From: Symbioplanes lichenis
Lineage (GTDB): Bacteria; Actinomycetota; Actinomycetes; Mycobacteriales; Micromonosporaceae
DNA: 64,000 bases
Direction of reading: 5' to 3'
NCBI RefSeq assembly: GCF_030709675.1
Contig: NZ_JAUZQD010000011.1
Coordinates: forward strand, 280,083 to 344,082
The notes below the pieces were generated by a model. That model was not told the DNA's origin, searched no databases, and saw only the letters and a list, made by a program, of their open reading frames with translations. Position 1 is the first letter of the stretch. Each line of letters begins with the position of its first letter. Both the position numbers and the translations under genes were made by a program. Below, piece after piece: positions 1 to 10,922 of this stretch.

Positions 1-1
1 G

Positions 2-847
2 GCCTCGGGCATGGTCCACGCGGGCCGGCTGCACGAGGCCCGCCGGCTCATGACGGTGATGCTCGACTATCAGGAGCGCACCGGCAACCGCGCCGCGGCG
101 GCCCGGGCCCGGGGCAACCTGTGCACGGTGCTCTTCCGGCTGGGCCGCGTCGGCGAGGCGCTGGCCCAGGCGGAGCTGACCTACCGCGAGGAGCAGCGCT
201 TCGCCCCGGCCCGGGTGCTGCTGGTGCGCAGCATCATGATCGGCACCTATCTGCGGGCGCTCGGCCGGCACGAGGAGGCGCTGCGACGGGCCCGGCGCGG
301 CATGATCACCGCGGCGGAGGAGGGCCTGGACACGTACGTCGTCGTGGCTCTGCCGGAGATCGCGCAGAGCCGCATCGAGCTGGGGCAGCTCGACGTGGCC
401 GAACGACTCCTGCGAGTCGCGCTGCCGTTGTTACGGGCGCGTCGCCTCTCCGGCAGCGAGGGCGAGGCTCTCTATCTCCTGGGGCTGCTCGAGCATCGCC
501 GCGGACGCCACGAGGAGGCCGTCCCCTGGTTGCTGGCGTGCCTCGACCTGGCCCGCCGGGACGGCATGGCGCCCGTCATCGCGACCGCCTCCAACTGCCT
601 CGGCGACGTGCTGCGCGCGATGGGGGACGGGACGGGGGCGTTCGAGCTGCACACGAAGGCGCTGGAGATCAGCCGCCGGAGCGAGCTCGCGCGGGAGGAG
701 GCTCGCGCGTTGCGGGGTCTCGGTGACTGCGTGGCGGCCGGGGATCCCGCCGCGGCCCGCCGGTACTGGCAGCGGGCGGTGTCCATCTTCGCCGGGATCG
801 AGTCGCCCGAACACGACGGCGTAGTGGCGCGGATCAACTGCACCTGA
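2..847 (+). CDS. TPR-repeat protein, 5'-truncated by window edge
   Basis: The frame is open from the first bases of the window, so only the C-terminal ~281 residues are seen. They form a run of helical tetratricopeptide-like repeats with recurring G-x2-EAL, LG-x-LDVAE and LGD-x-LRAMGD patterns. The end is typical of the C-terminal TPR arm of AfsR/SARP-type or LuxR-type large regulators of actinomycetes, where the repeats mediate protein contacts. The DNA-binding or ATPase part, if any, lies outside the window, so the regulator assignment is inference. The first in-window ATG is at position 11, but nothing suggests it is the true start. Confidence 0.7.
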   Translation, partial: ASGMVHAGRLHEARRLMTVMLDYQERTGNRAAAARARGNLCTVLFRLGRVGEALAQAELTYREEQRFAPARVLLVRSIMIGTYLRALGRHEEALRRARRGMITAAEEGLDTYVVVALPEIAQSRIELGQLDVAERLLRVALPLLRARRLSGSEGEALYLLGLLEHRRGRHEEAVPWLLACLDLARRDGMAPVIATASNCLGDVLRAMGDGTGAFELHTKALEISRRSELAREEARALRGLGDCVAAGDPAAARRYWQRAVSIFAGIESPEHDGVVARINCT

Positions 848-872
848 CCGGAAGCGGGGGCAGGATGGAGGC

Positions 873-2273
873 GTGACGACGACTGACGAGAGCGGCTTCC
901 GGATCGAGCGCGACACGATGGGCGAGGTGCGGGTTCCCGCCGATGCCCTGTGGCGGGCGCAGACGCAACGTGCTGTGGAGAATTTTCCGATCTCGGGGCG
1001 GGGCCTCGAGTCCGCCCACATCCGGGCGCTGGCCCGGATCAAGGGCGCCGCGGCGCAGGTCAACGCGACGCTCGGGGTGCTGGACGACGACCTGGCCAAA
1101 GCGATCGCGACGGCCGCGGCGCACGTGGCCGACGGCGGCTACGACGACCAGTTCCCGATCGACGTCTTCCAGACCGGCTCGGGCACGTCGTCCAACATGA
1201 ACGCCAACGAGGTCATCGCCACCCTGGCGGCGCGCGAGCTGGGCCGGCCGGTGCACCCCAACGACCACGTGAACGCGTCGCAGTCCAGCAACGACGTCTT
1301 CCCGTCCTCGATCCACCTCGCGGCGACCGAGGCCGTGTCGGGCGACCTCATCCCGGCCCTCGACCACCTCGCCGGGGCGCTCGAGGCCAAGGCGGAGGCG
1401 TGGGCCGAGGTCGTGAAGTCCGGCCGCACGCACCTCATGGACGCGACCCCGGTGACCCTCGGGCAGGAGTTCTCCGGTTACGCGGCCCAGATCCGCTACG
1501 GCATCGACCGCGTGACCGGCGTCATCCCGCGCCTGGCCGAGCTGCCGCTGGGCGGCACGGCCGTGGGCACCGGCGTCAACACGCCGCCCGGGTTCGCCCC
1601 GGCGGTGATCGAGCGGCTGCGCGAGATGACCGGCCTGCCGCTGTCCGAGGCGCGCAACCACTTCGAGGCCCAGGGCGCGCGCGACGGCCTGGTCGAGGCG
1701 TCCGGGCAGCTGCGCGTCGTCGCGGTCAGCCTCTACAAGATCGTCAACGACATCCGCTGGATGGGCTCGGGCCCCCGGGCCGGCCTGCGCGAGCTGCGCC
1801 TGCCCGACCTGCAGCCGGGCTCGTCGATCATGCCCGGCAAGGTGAACCCCGTCGTGCCCGAGTCGGTGCGCCAGGTCGCCGCCCAGGTCATCGGTAACGA
1901 CGCCGCCGTGGCTTTCGCCGGCACCCAGGGCGACTTCGAGCTCAACGTCATGCTGCCGGTGCTGGCCCGCAACCTGCTCGAGTCGATCAAGCTGGTGGCC
2001 GCCGCCGCGCGCATGCTGGCCGACCGGTGCATCGACGGGCTGGAGGTCAACGAGGAGGTCGCCCGGGGCTATGCCGAGGGCTCGCCGTCGATCGTCACGC
2101 CGCTCAACCGGCACCTCGGCTACGACGAGGCCGCCGCGATCGCCAAGCAGGCGCTCAAGGAAGACAAGACCATCCGGGCGGTAGTCATCGAACGCGGACA
2201 TGTCGCCAACGGCACTTTGACCGAAGAGCAACTGGATGCGGCACTTGATGTCCTTCGGATGACGCGCCCCTGA
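873..2273 (+). CDS. fumC: Class II fumarate hydratase
   Basis: Catalyses reversible hydration of fumarate to L-malate in the TCA cycle, in the cytosol. The 466-residue length fits the iron-independent homotetrameric class II family. The family signature GSSIMPGKVNP lies at about residues 316-326, and the TGSGTSSNMNANEV and GRTHLMDATPVTLGQE substrate-binding segments are intact. The GTG start at 873 places the usual N-terminus (ERDTMGEVRVPADALWRAQT) correctly, and a purine-rich GGATGGAGG lies just upstream. It begins 25 bp after the TPR gene and appears monocistronic. Aspartase is a paralogous alternative, but the sequence around the signature and the N-terminus favours FumC. Confidence 0.96.
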   Translation: MTTTDESGFRIERDTMGEVRVPADALWRAQTQRAVENFPISGRGLESAHIRALARIKGAAAQVNATLGVLDDDLAKAIATAAAHVADGGYDDQFPIDVFQTGSGTSSNMNANEVIATLAARELGRPVHPNDHVNASQSSNDVFPSSIHLAATEAVSGDLIPALDHLAGALEAKAEAWAEVVKSGRTHLMDATPVTLGQEFSGYAAQIRYGIDRVTGVIPRLAELPLGGTAVGTGVNTPPGFAPAVIERLREMTGLPLSEARNHFEAQGARDGLVEASGQLRVVAVSLYKIVNDIRWMGSGPRAGLRELRLPDLQPGSSIMPGKVNPVVPESVRQVAAQVIGNDAAVAFAGTQGDFELNVMLPVLARNLLESIKLVAAAARMLADRCIDGLEVNEEVARGYAEGSPSIVTPLNRHLGYDEAAAIAKQALKEDKTIRAVVIERGHVANGTLTEEQLDAALDVLRMTRP

Positions 2274-2311
2274 ACAATGCCCCCTCGTAATGTCTTGATC
2301 ACCTCTTGTGA

Positions 2312-3985
2312 ATGATCACGATGTTCGATGGAATGCGGGGCATGAGAAGACGCCTCACGGCGGGGGCCGTCGCCACAGCGACGTGTCTCGCGCTTTTGAC
2401 CGGCCTGCCGACCACGTCGGCCGGCGCGGCTCCCGCCAGTTCCACCGTTGAGTACACAGTGGTCGCCGCCGACGGCGTGTCCGATGCCGCCGCCGTGGCC
2501 GCCATCAAGGCCGCCGGCGGCACGGTGATCAGCAGCAACACCGCCGTCGGCACCTACCGGGTGTCGTCGGCCGCCGCGGACTTCAAGGCCCGGGCGGCTC
2601 GGTCCGGCCAGCTCGTCGGGGCCGCATCGCGCAAGCCCGTCGGACATGCGCCCAAGGAGGAGCCGGTCGTCGGCGGGCTCGGCAGTGCCACGGTCAAGCA
2701 CGGCGCCGTCAAGGCCGATCCTCTGGACGACAAGCTCTGGGGCCTGACCATGGTCAAGGCCGACAAGGCGCACAAGATCGAGAAGGGCGAGAGGGGCGTC
2801 ACCGTCGGCGTCCTCGACACCGGCCTCGACGCGTCGCATCCCGACCTGGCGCCCAACTTCAGCACCAAGTTGTCGCGCAACTTCGCCCCCGACATCGCCG
2901 ACATCGACGGTGCCTGCGAGGTCGCGAGCTGCGTCGACCCGGTCGGCACGGACGACGGCGGCCACGGTACGCACGTCGCGGGCACGATCGCCGCGTCGGT
3001 CAACGGCACCGGCGTCACGGGCGTCGCGCCGAACGTGACCCTGGTCGAGCTCAAGGGCGGCCAGGACTCGGGCTACTTCTTCCTCGACCCGGTCGTCAAC
3101 GCGCTCACGTACGCGGGCGACGCCGGGCTCGACGTGGTCAACATGTCGTTCTATGTCGACCCGTGGCTCTACAACTGCACCGCGAACCCGGCCGACGCCC
3201 CCGAGGCGCAGGCGGAGCAGCGGGCCATCATCACCGGCATGAAGCGGGCGCTCAACTACGCGTACCACCGCGGGGTGACGCTGGTCGGCGCGCTGGGCAA
3301 CCAGTACGACAACCTGAACGACCCGCAGGAGGACACCACCAGCCCGGACTACGGCTCGGACCCGTACACCCGGCCGATCGACAACGACACCTGCTTCTCG
3401 CTGCCCGCCGAGGGCCCGCACGTCATCGGCGTCTCGTCGGTGGGCCCGTCGAAGGCGAAGGCCGTCTACTCCAACTACGGCACCGAGCAGGTCGGTGTGG
3501 CGGCGCCGGGCGGCTTCACCCGGGACTTCTTCGGCACCCCGCAGTACAACCAGACGGCCAACAACATCCTGTCCACCTACCCGCTCAAGGTGCTGCAGGA
3601 GCAGGGCCGGGTCGACGCGGACGGCAACGTGACCGCGGCCAACGTGTTCAAGAGCTGCACGGCGGCCGGCAAGTGCGGCTACTACGTCTACCTCGCCGGC
3701 ACCTCGATGGCCTCGCCCCACGCGGCGGGCGTCGCGGCGCTGATCGTCAGCAAGTACGGCTGGCGCGACTGGTGGCGCGGTGGTCTCACCATGACCCCGG
3801 CGCTGGTCGAGGCGCAGCTCTACCGCACCGCGGCGGAGACGGCGTGCCCGACGCCCCGGCTGCGCAGCTATGCCCAGGAGGGCTACGGCCCCGAGTACGA
3901 CGCCTACTGCTCCGGCTCGAAGTCCTTCAACGGCTTCTACGGGCACGGCATCGTCGACGCCTACAAGGCGGTCGGCGGGCGCTGA
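2312..3985 (+). CDS. Secreted S8 (subtilisin-like) serine peptidase
   Basis: A 557-residue exported protease. The N-terminus has arginines, a hydrophobic core and an Ala-rich cleavage region ending near TSAGAAPA, i.e. a Sec/Tat-type signal peptide. An inhibitor-I9-like propeptide region follows (about residues 45-100). The catalytic triad is visible: Asp ~168 in GVLDTGLDASHPDL, His ~218 in GGHGTHVAGT, Ser ~465 in AGTSMASPHAAGVAAL. Several in-frame ATGs (2312, 2321, 2333, 2342) precede the signal peptide and none has a strong ribosome site, so the start is uncertain by up to ten codons. Cysteines in the catalytic domain probably form disulfides. The substrate is unknown. Confidence 0.93.
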   Translation: MITMFDGMRGMRRRLTAGAVATATCLALLTGLPTTSAGAAPASSTVEYTVVAADGVSDAAAVAAIKAAGGTVISSNTAVGTYRVSSAAADFKARAARSGQLVGAASRKPVGHAPKEEPVVGGLGSATVKHGAVKADPLDDKLWGLTMVKADKAHKIEKGERGVTVGVLDTGLDASHPDLAPNFSTKLSRNFAPDIADIDGACEVASCVDPVGTDDGGHGTHVAGTIAASVNGTGVTGVAPNVTLVELKGGQDSGYFFLDPVVNALTYAGDAGLDVVNMSFYVDPWLYNCTANPADAPEAQAEQRAIITGMKRALNYAYHRGVTLVGALGNQYDNLNDPQEDTTSPDYGSDPYTRPIDNDTCFSLPAEGPHVIGVSSVGPSKAKAVYSNYGTEQVGVAAPGGFTRDFFGTPQYNQTANNILSTYPLKVLQEQGRVDADGNVTAANVFKSCTAAGKCGYYVYLAGTSMASPHAAGVAALIVSKYGWRDWWRGGLTMTPALVEAQLYRTAAETACPTPRLRSYAQEGYGPEYDAYCSGSKSFNGFYGHGIVDAYKAVGGR

Positions 3986-4076
3986 CCGCGCCTGTGGACA
4001 ACCCTGTGGAAAGCCGTCTCACCCGCTCGTGCGGGCGGGGCGGTTTTCCGCTTCCCGGGGTCGGTACCCTTGTACG

Positions 4077-5491
<1,415 letters not shown>

Positions 5492-5492
<1 letters not shown>

Positions 5493-6613
5493 TGCCGGGC
5501 AACTCACGCAACGCGAGCAAGCGCGTCACCACCAAGAAGGGCGCCGCGATGGGCTCCGGCGGCAAGAACCGCGCCGGGCTCAAGGGCCGGGGCAAGACCC
5601 TGCCCGCCGACGAGCGGCCCTGGCACAAGGGCTACTCCGGCACCGAGAAGCTCCCCGAGAAGACGGCCCGCAAGCAGGACAAGGAGCGCCGCGCGGCGGC
5701 CGCCGAGGGGCGCGCCCCCAAGGTCGGCGTCCCCGGCTCCAAGGACACCACGTGGGGCCGGGGCGGCGGCCGCGGCACCTCGGCCACCCGCACGACGCAG
5801 CAGCGCGGTGGCCGCATGCAGAGCCGGGGCCCGCGCGTGGCCCCCGGCCGCCGGTCCAACCCCACCAAGGAAGGTCCCGAGCTGCTGCTCGGCCGCAACC
5901 CGGTGGTCGAGGCGCTGCGGGCGTCGATCCCGGCCACCGCGCTCTACGTGGCCCAGGGCATCGACATCGACGACCGGGTCACCGAGATCGTCCGCACGGC
6001 CGGCGACCGCGGCATCCCGATCCTGGAGATCGGCCGCAACGAGCTCGACCGGATGACCGGCGGGGTGCTGCACCAGGGCGTGGGGCTGCAGGTGCCGCCC
6101 TACGCCTACGAGAACTTCGACGACCTGGTGGCCGCGGCGCTCGAGCAGACCGCCCCGCTGCTGGTCGCCCTCGACGGCGTGACCGACCCGCGCAACCTGG
6201 GCGCGGTCATCCGGTCGGTGGCCGCCTTCGGGGCGCACGGCGTCTTCATGCCCGAGCGGCGCGCGGCCGGCATCACGGCCACCGCCTGGCGCACCAGCGC
6301 CGGCGCGGCCGCCCGCGTCCCGGTCTCCCAGGTCGTCAACCTGACCCGGGCCATCAAGACCGCCCAGCAGGCCGGCTTCACCGTCATCGGGCTCGACGCC
6401 GACGGCGAGACCGATCTCTACCAGCTCGAGGCCGCGGTCGGGCCGCTGCTGGTCGTGGTCGGCTCCGAGGGCCGGGGCCTGTCCCGCCTGGTCGGGGAGA
6501 CGTGCGACCTGCGCGTCAGCATCCCGATGTCCTCGGACGTGGAGTCGCTCAACGCCTCGGTCGCCGCCGCGGTGACCCTGGCCGAGGTGACCCGCCGCCG
6601 CATCTACGGCTGA
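5492..6613 (+). CDS. rlmB: 23S rRNA (guanosine-2'-O-)-methyltransferase, TrmH/SpoU family
   Basis: Predicted 2'-O-ribose methyltransferase of 373 residues. Residues 1-130 form a Lys/Arg/Gly-rich disordered extension common in actinobacterial members. The SpoU substrate-binding domain follows (LLLGRNPVVEALRA, ~131) and then the knotted SPOUT catalytic domain. Motif 1 is DGVTDPRNLGAVIRS near 227, motif 2 LLVVVGSEGRGLSRL near 319, and motif 3 IPMSSDVESLNASVAA near 343-358. The ATG overlaps the cysS TGA by one base (TGATG), so translation is coupled, as is usual for this gene pair. Exact target guanosine (RlmB G2251 type) is inferred from the family, so a tRNA or other rRNA target is possible. 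Confidence 0.9.
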
Positions 6614-6618
6614 GCCCG

Positions 6619-6689
6619 GCCGGGGTCGCGCCGGGGTCACCCGGTGTCGCATGCCTGGTTGGCCCCGGGCCGGGGTCACCCGGCGTCGC
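6619..6689 (+). repeat. Short direct repeats in the rlmB-Hsp70 intergenic region
   Basis: CCGGGGTCACCCGGTGTCGC at 6631-6650 recurs with one change at 6670-6689, and a third partial copy (CCGGGGTCGCG) begins near 6620. The unit is part of the 153-bp gap between rlmB and the next gene. Each copy also contains the small dyad CCGGGGTCACCCGG, so the copies could fold as hairpins in RNA. I see no gene here. Confidence 0.6.
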
Positions 6690-6766
6690 CTTCCCGGCTG
6701 ACTCTCGCGGACTGGCCCGGCGGGTAACGTGACCTGCCGGGCGGTCGTCGGCGCGGAGGGCAGCGG

Positions 6767-9409
6767 ATGCTCGGGGTGGACCTCGGAAGTTCCCACACGG
6801 TGGCGCTGCTCCGGCAGCCCGGCGGCCGGGTGCGTCCGCTGCTGTTCGACGGGCACCCGCTGCTGCCGTCCGCCGTCTATCGGGACACGACCGGGCGCCT
6901 GCACGTCGGCCGCGACGCGATCCGGCTCGGCCATGCGGAGCCCGCGCGCCTGGTGCCCAGCCCGAAGCGGCACGTCGACGCGGGCAGCGTGCTCCTGGCC
7001 GGCGCCGAGGTGCCCGTCCCCGATCTGCTCGCGGCGTTGCTCGCCGCGGTCGCCCGGGAGGCCGTGGCGACGGTCGGGCACCTGCCGCCCGCGGTCCTGA
7101 CCTGCCCCGCCTCGTGGGGCCCGCCGCGCCGGGCCGTGCTGAGGGAGGCCCTCGCCCGGGCCGGCTGGCCGGCGGACACGGCGCTGGTCGAGGAGCCCGT
7201 AGCCGCCGCCCGCTACTTCACCGAGGTGCTGCACCGGCCGGTGCCGCCCGGCCAGGCGCTCGCGGTGGTCGACTTCGGCGGCGGCACGCTGGACGTCGCC
7301 GTCGTGCGCCCGGCCCCGGACGGCCACTTCGAAGTCACGGCGTCGGGCGGGCTGGGCGATCTCGGCGGGCTCGACCTCGACGCGGCGCTGGTCGGGCAGC
7401 TGGGCACCGGTCTGCGCCGGGACGAGCCCGCGGCCTGGGCGGCGCTGGAGCAGCCGTCGAGCCTGGCCGAGGGGCGGGCGCGGCGGCGGTTCCAGGAGGA
7501 CGTGCGCGAGGCCAAGGAGATGCTGTCGCGGACCCAGGTCGCCCCGGTGTCCGTCCCCGGCGTCGAGCGGGCCGTCGAGCTGACCCGGGAGGAGTTCGAG
7601 CTCGTCGCCGCGCCCCTCGTCCGGCGGGGCGTGGCCGAGGCGCGGGCCGTGATCGAGGCGGCCGGGGTGGCGCCGGGCGAGCTGGCCGGGCTGTTCCTGG
7701 TCGGCGGGTCGTCGCGGGTGCCGCTGGTGGCGCGCCTGCTGCACAGTGAGCTGGGCGTGGCGCCGACTGTGCTGGAGCAGCCTGAGCTCGCCGTGGCCGA
7801 GGGCGCCCTGCTCGAATGGCCGCCGTCCGAGGAGCCGCGCACGGTCGCGATCCCGGCGCCTGATCTCTCGCCACAGGCCACGCCCGAGCCGGATTACGCC
7901 GAGCCGGTCGACCCGTGGGCCACCGGTGAGGCCGCCGCCCTGGCCGCAGCCCATGGTGGCATCGAGGCCCCGCCATTGGCCGCGGCCCATGGCGGTATCG
8001 CGGCCCCGCCACTCCCGGCGCCGGCCGGGGTCGGGACTCCGCACGAACAGCCCGCGCGGAGGGCGTACCGGAGGAAAGGTCTTGTCGCCGTCGCGGCGGT
8101 GGTCATGCTCGCGGCGGCCACCGGGCTGACGGTCCGCTTCTGGCCCGGAGACCGGGCGCTCGGTTATCGGCCGCTCGGCGACCCGGTCCGCATCGCGGCG
8201 CCGGTCGAGGTGTCGTCCTTCTCGGCCGCCGGGCTGCGGGACGGGCGCGCGTACTTCGCCGGCGGCGACAGCGACGGCCGTCTCGGCGTGGTCGCGGCCG
8301 ACGTGGAGAGCGGCAAGGAGCTGTGGCGCAGCCAGGCGGCCGGGGTCGCGGACCGGTGGGAGTCCTTCTTCACCGTGCCGCACGCCGTGGTCGCCGTCAC
8401 CGGGACCGATCTCGAGACCAGCGACCGGCGCATGGTCTTCCTCAGCCCGGGCGACGGGTCCGAGCTGTGGCAGCGCCGGGTCGCCCCGGACGACGAGGTC
8501 GTCTTCGCCGGGGACATCGCCGTGCTGGTCGACCGGGCGGAGAACAGGCTCGTCGGGCTCGCGGTGCGCGATCACGGCAAAGCCGCGTGGGAGCTGAAGA
8601 GCCCGCAATCCCGGTACGGCGGGAGCACCACCGCCGTCGTCCCGGCGACCACGCGGAAGGACGTGGCCGGCCCGGCCTCCGCGGGCGGCACGGCTTTCGC
8701 GGCCGCCGGAGGCGACGATCGGGTCGTGCAGATCGGGGCGGACCGTTCGGCCCGGGTCATCGACACGTCGACCGGCGAGGTGGTCGCGGGCCCGCGGCAG
8801 AGCGTGGCCGACCCGGACGATGCCCTGCTCGCCCACGACGGGCGGCTCGTGGTGGCCGAGTCGGGCTCCGGCTCACGGGTGGCGGCCTACGACCTGGCCG
8901 AGCTCGGCGAGCCGCGGATCCTCTACACCCCGCCCGACCCGAACACCCGGCTGGAGAAGCTGACTCCGTGCGGCGCCGACCGGGTCTGCGGGGTGCAGAA
9001 GACCGGGTACGACGCCGCCACCGCCCGGGTCGTCGCCCTCGACACGGCCGACGGCGGGGTCCTCTGGACGAGACAGGTCGCGGGCGCGGAGAGTCTGCTG
9101 CCCGTCGGCGATGCCGTGCTCGTGTCGTCGACGTCACCCGCGCAGGTGACTCTGCTCGACGCGGACGGGAAGGTCACGTGGACCCGGGCCGGCGCGGCGG
9201 GCCGCCTTGATGCGGGCAACCTGCTGCTCTTCTCCAAGGATCTGAGCTCGTCGGCGGATGATCCCGCGCTGTCCGGGCTGCACGTGGGAGACGAGGTCGA
9301 ACCGCTCGGGGCGCTCACGGACGTCCGGTCCGGCACGTGCGCGTGGGACACGGCTCACCTGGCCTGCGTCGCCGCCGAGGACTTCGTGATCCAGCGCTTC
9401 GCTTCATGA
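6767..9409 (+). CDS. Membrane-spanning Hsp70-like ATPase fused to a PQQ-type beta-propeller
   Basis: An 880-residue fusion. Residues 1-~345 are an Hsp70/actin-fold ATPase with phosphate-1 motif VDLGSSHTVALL (4-15), phosphate-2 VVDFGGGTLDVAVV (~166-179) and adenosine motif GLFLVGGSSRVPLV (~308-321). There is no Hsp70 peptide-binding domain. An Ala/Pro linker containing a repeated AAHGGI-APPL unit (~385-415) leads to one transmembrane helix (~437-457). After it come WD/PQQ-like repeats (ESGKELWRSQA, DGSELWQRRV, DGGVLWTRQV). The predicted topology is cytosolic ATPase and extracytoplasmic propeller. An AGGGCAGCGG ribosome site precedes ATG 6767. Function is unknown; linking ATP state to an outside ligand or wall sensor is inference. 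Not DnaK. Confidence 0.85.
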   Translation: MLGVDLGSSHTVALLRQPGGRVRPLLFDGHPLLPSAVYRDTTGRLHVGRDAIRLGHAEPARLVPSPKRHVDAGSVLLAGAEVPVPDLLAALLAAVAREAVATVGHLPPAVLTCPASWGPPRRAVLREALARAGWPADTALVEEPVAAARYFTEVLHRPVPPGQALAVVDFGGGTLDVAVVRPAPDGHFEVTASGGLGDLGGLDLDAALVGQLGTGLRRDEPAAWAALEQPSSLAEGRARRRFQEDVREAKEMLSRTQVAPVSVPGVERAVELTREEFELVAAPLVRRGVAEARAVIEAAGVAPGELAGLFLVGGSSRVPLVARLLHSELGVAPTVLEQPELAVAEGALLEWPPSEEPRTVAIPAPDLSPQATPEPDYAEPVDPWATGEAAALAAAHGGIEAPPLAAAHGGIAAPPLPAPAGVGTPHEQPARRAYRRKGLVAVAAVVMLAAATGLTVRFWPGDRALGYRPLGDPVRIAAPVEVSSFSAAGLRDGRAYFAGGDSDGRLGVVAADVESGKELWRSQAAGVADRWESFFTVPHAVVAVTGTDLETSDRRMVFLSPGDGSELWQRRVAPDDEVVFAGDIAVLVDRAENRLVGLAVRDHGKAAWELKSPQSRYGGSTTAVVPATTRKDVAGPASAGGTAFAAAGGDDRVVQIGADRSARVIDTSTGEVVAGPRQSVADPDDALLAHDGRLVVAESGSGSRVAAYDLAELGEPRILYTPPDPNTRLEKLTPCGADRVCGVQKTGYDAATARVVALDTADGGVLWTRQVAGAESLLPVGDAVLVSSTSPAQVTLLDADGKVTWTRAGAAGRLDAGNLLLFSKDLSSSADDPALSGLHVGDEVEPLGALTDVRSGTCAWDTAHLACVAAEDFVIQRFAS

Positions 9410-9410
9410 C

Positions 9411-9446
9411 AGAACGGCGGCTCCCCCGGGAGGGAACCGCCGTTCT
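9411..9446. terminator. Bidirectional hairpin terminator
   Basis: AGAACGGCGG (9411-9420) pairs perfectly with CCGCCGTTCT (9437-9446). The stem extends inward by four more pairs across one mismatch, with a six-base loop. It lies exactly between the convergent Hsp70-PQQ gene and the sugar ABC ATPase gene, so it probably ends both transcripts. There is no strong T-run, as is usual in high-GC actinomycetes. Confidence 0.8.
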
Positions 9447-9458
9447 GGTCAGTCAGCT

Positions 9459-10544
<1,086 letters not shown>

Positions 10545-10603
10545 GCAGGCTCAACTTCCTTTCCACCGGCAGGAACGTGCCGGACGATCCGAGTGGAGGA
10601 AAC

Positions 10604-10623
10604 ACGTGTGGCGTACCACACGT
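10604..10623 (-). promoter_or_regulatory. Perfect dyad at the predicted msiK transcription start
   Basis: ACGTGTGG (10604-10611) and CCACACGT (10616-10623) are perfect 8-bp inverted arms separated by CGTA. On the minus strand the dyad starts about seven bases after the predicted -10 box, so it would overlap +1 to about +25. It lies about 60 bp before the msiK start codon. That is where a repressor operator would sit; alternatively it is a hairpin in the mRNA leader. Confidence 0.6.
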
Positions 10624-10629
10624 CAGGCC

Positions 10630-10658
10630 ACCGTAAATCTTTTTTCACGTTCTGCCAA
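10630..10658 (-). promoter_or_regulatory. Predicted sigma-70-type promoter for msiK
   Basis: Reading the minus strand, TTGGCA (10658-10653) is a -35-like hexamer and TACGGT (10635-10630) a -10-like hexamer, separated by exactly 17 bp that include an A-rich stretch. The predicted start falls at the edge of the dyad 10604-10623. No competing box pair is as good in this interval. Confidence 0.55.
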
Positions 10659-10677
10659 GGTCAAGTTCAAGGTCCGC

Positions 10678-10798
10678 GCGCTCCGCCCGTCGAGGACTTG
10701 GGCGCCCAAGATCGGCGAAGCGGGTTTCTTCGGCGATCTTTGGGTGTTCAAGTCCTCGACACAAGAGGGGCGGAGCGCCGCCGTCGCGAAGCGGCGGC
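10678..10798. other. Long imperfect hairpin plus second stem-loop before tRNA-Thr
   Basis: The left half 10678-10720 is the near-complete reverse complement of 10728-10778. GCGCTCCGCCC pairs perfectly with GGGCGGAGCGC, and GTCGAGGACTTG with CAAGTCCTCGAC. The inner AAGATCGGCGAAG pairs with CTTCGGCGATCTT with one mismatch. The loop is CGGGTTT and one 7-base bulge (ACAAGAG) interrupts the right arm. A second stem (GCCGCCG at 10777-10783, CGGCGGC at 10792-10798) follows and overlaps it slightly. The structure sits between the msiK promoter and the tRNA gene. It contains no convincing ORF. It may be a structured RNA, a decayed miniature inverted-repeat element or a terminator. Confidence 0.7.
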
Positions 10799-10826
10799 CA
10801 TAGACTCAGTTAGTATGTGAGCCGCT

Positions 10827-10903
10827 GCCCCTGTAGCTCAGTTGGCCAGAGCACCTGTCTTGTAAACAGGATGTCGTCGGTTCGATTCCGACCGGGGGCT
10901 CCA
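10827..10903 (+). tRNA. tRNA-Thr (anticodon TGT)
   Basis: The cloverleaf is clear. Acceptor GCCCCTG pairs with CGGGGGC. The D-arm is AGCTC-AGTTGGCCA-GAGC and the anticodon stem CCTGT/ACAGG holds loop CTTGTAA with anticodon TGT, reading ACA. The T-arm is GTCGG-TTCGATT-CCGAC. The discriminator is T and CCA is encoded (10901-10903). A -10-like TAGTAT lies at 10811-10816. Confidence 0.97.
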
Positions 10904-10922
10904 CACTCCCTAGGCTGTAGGC

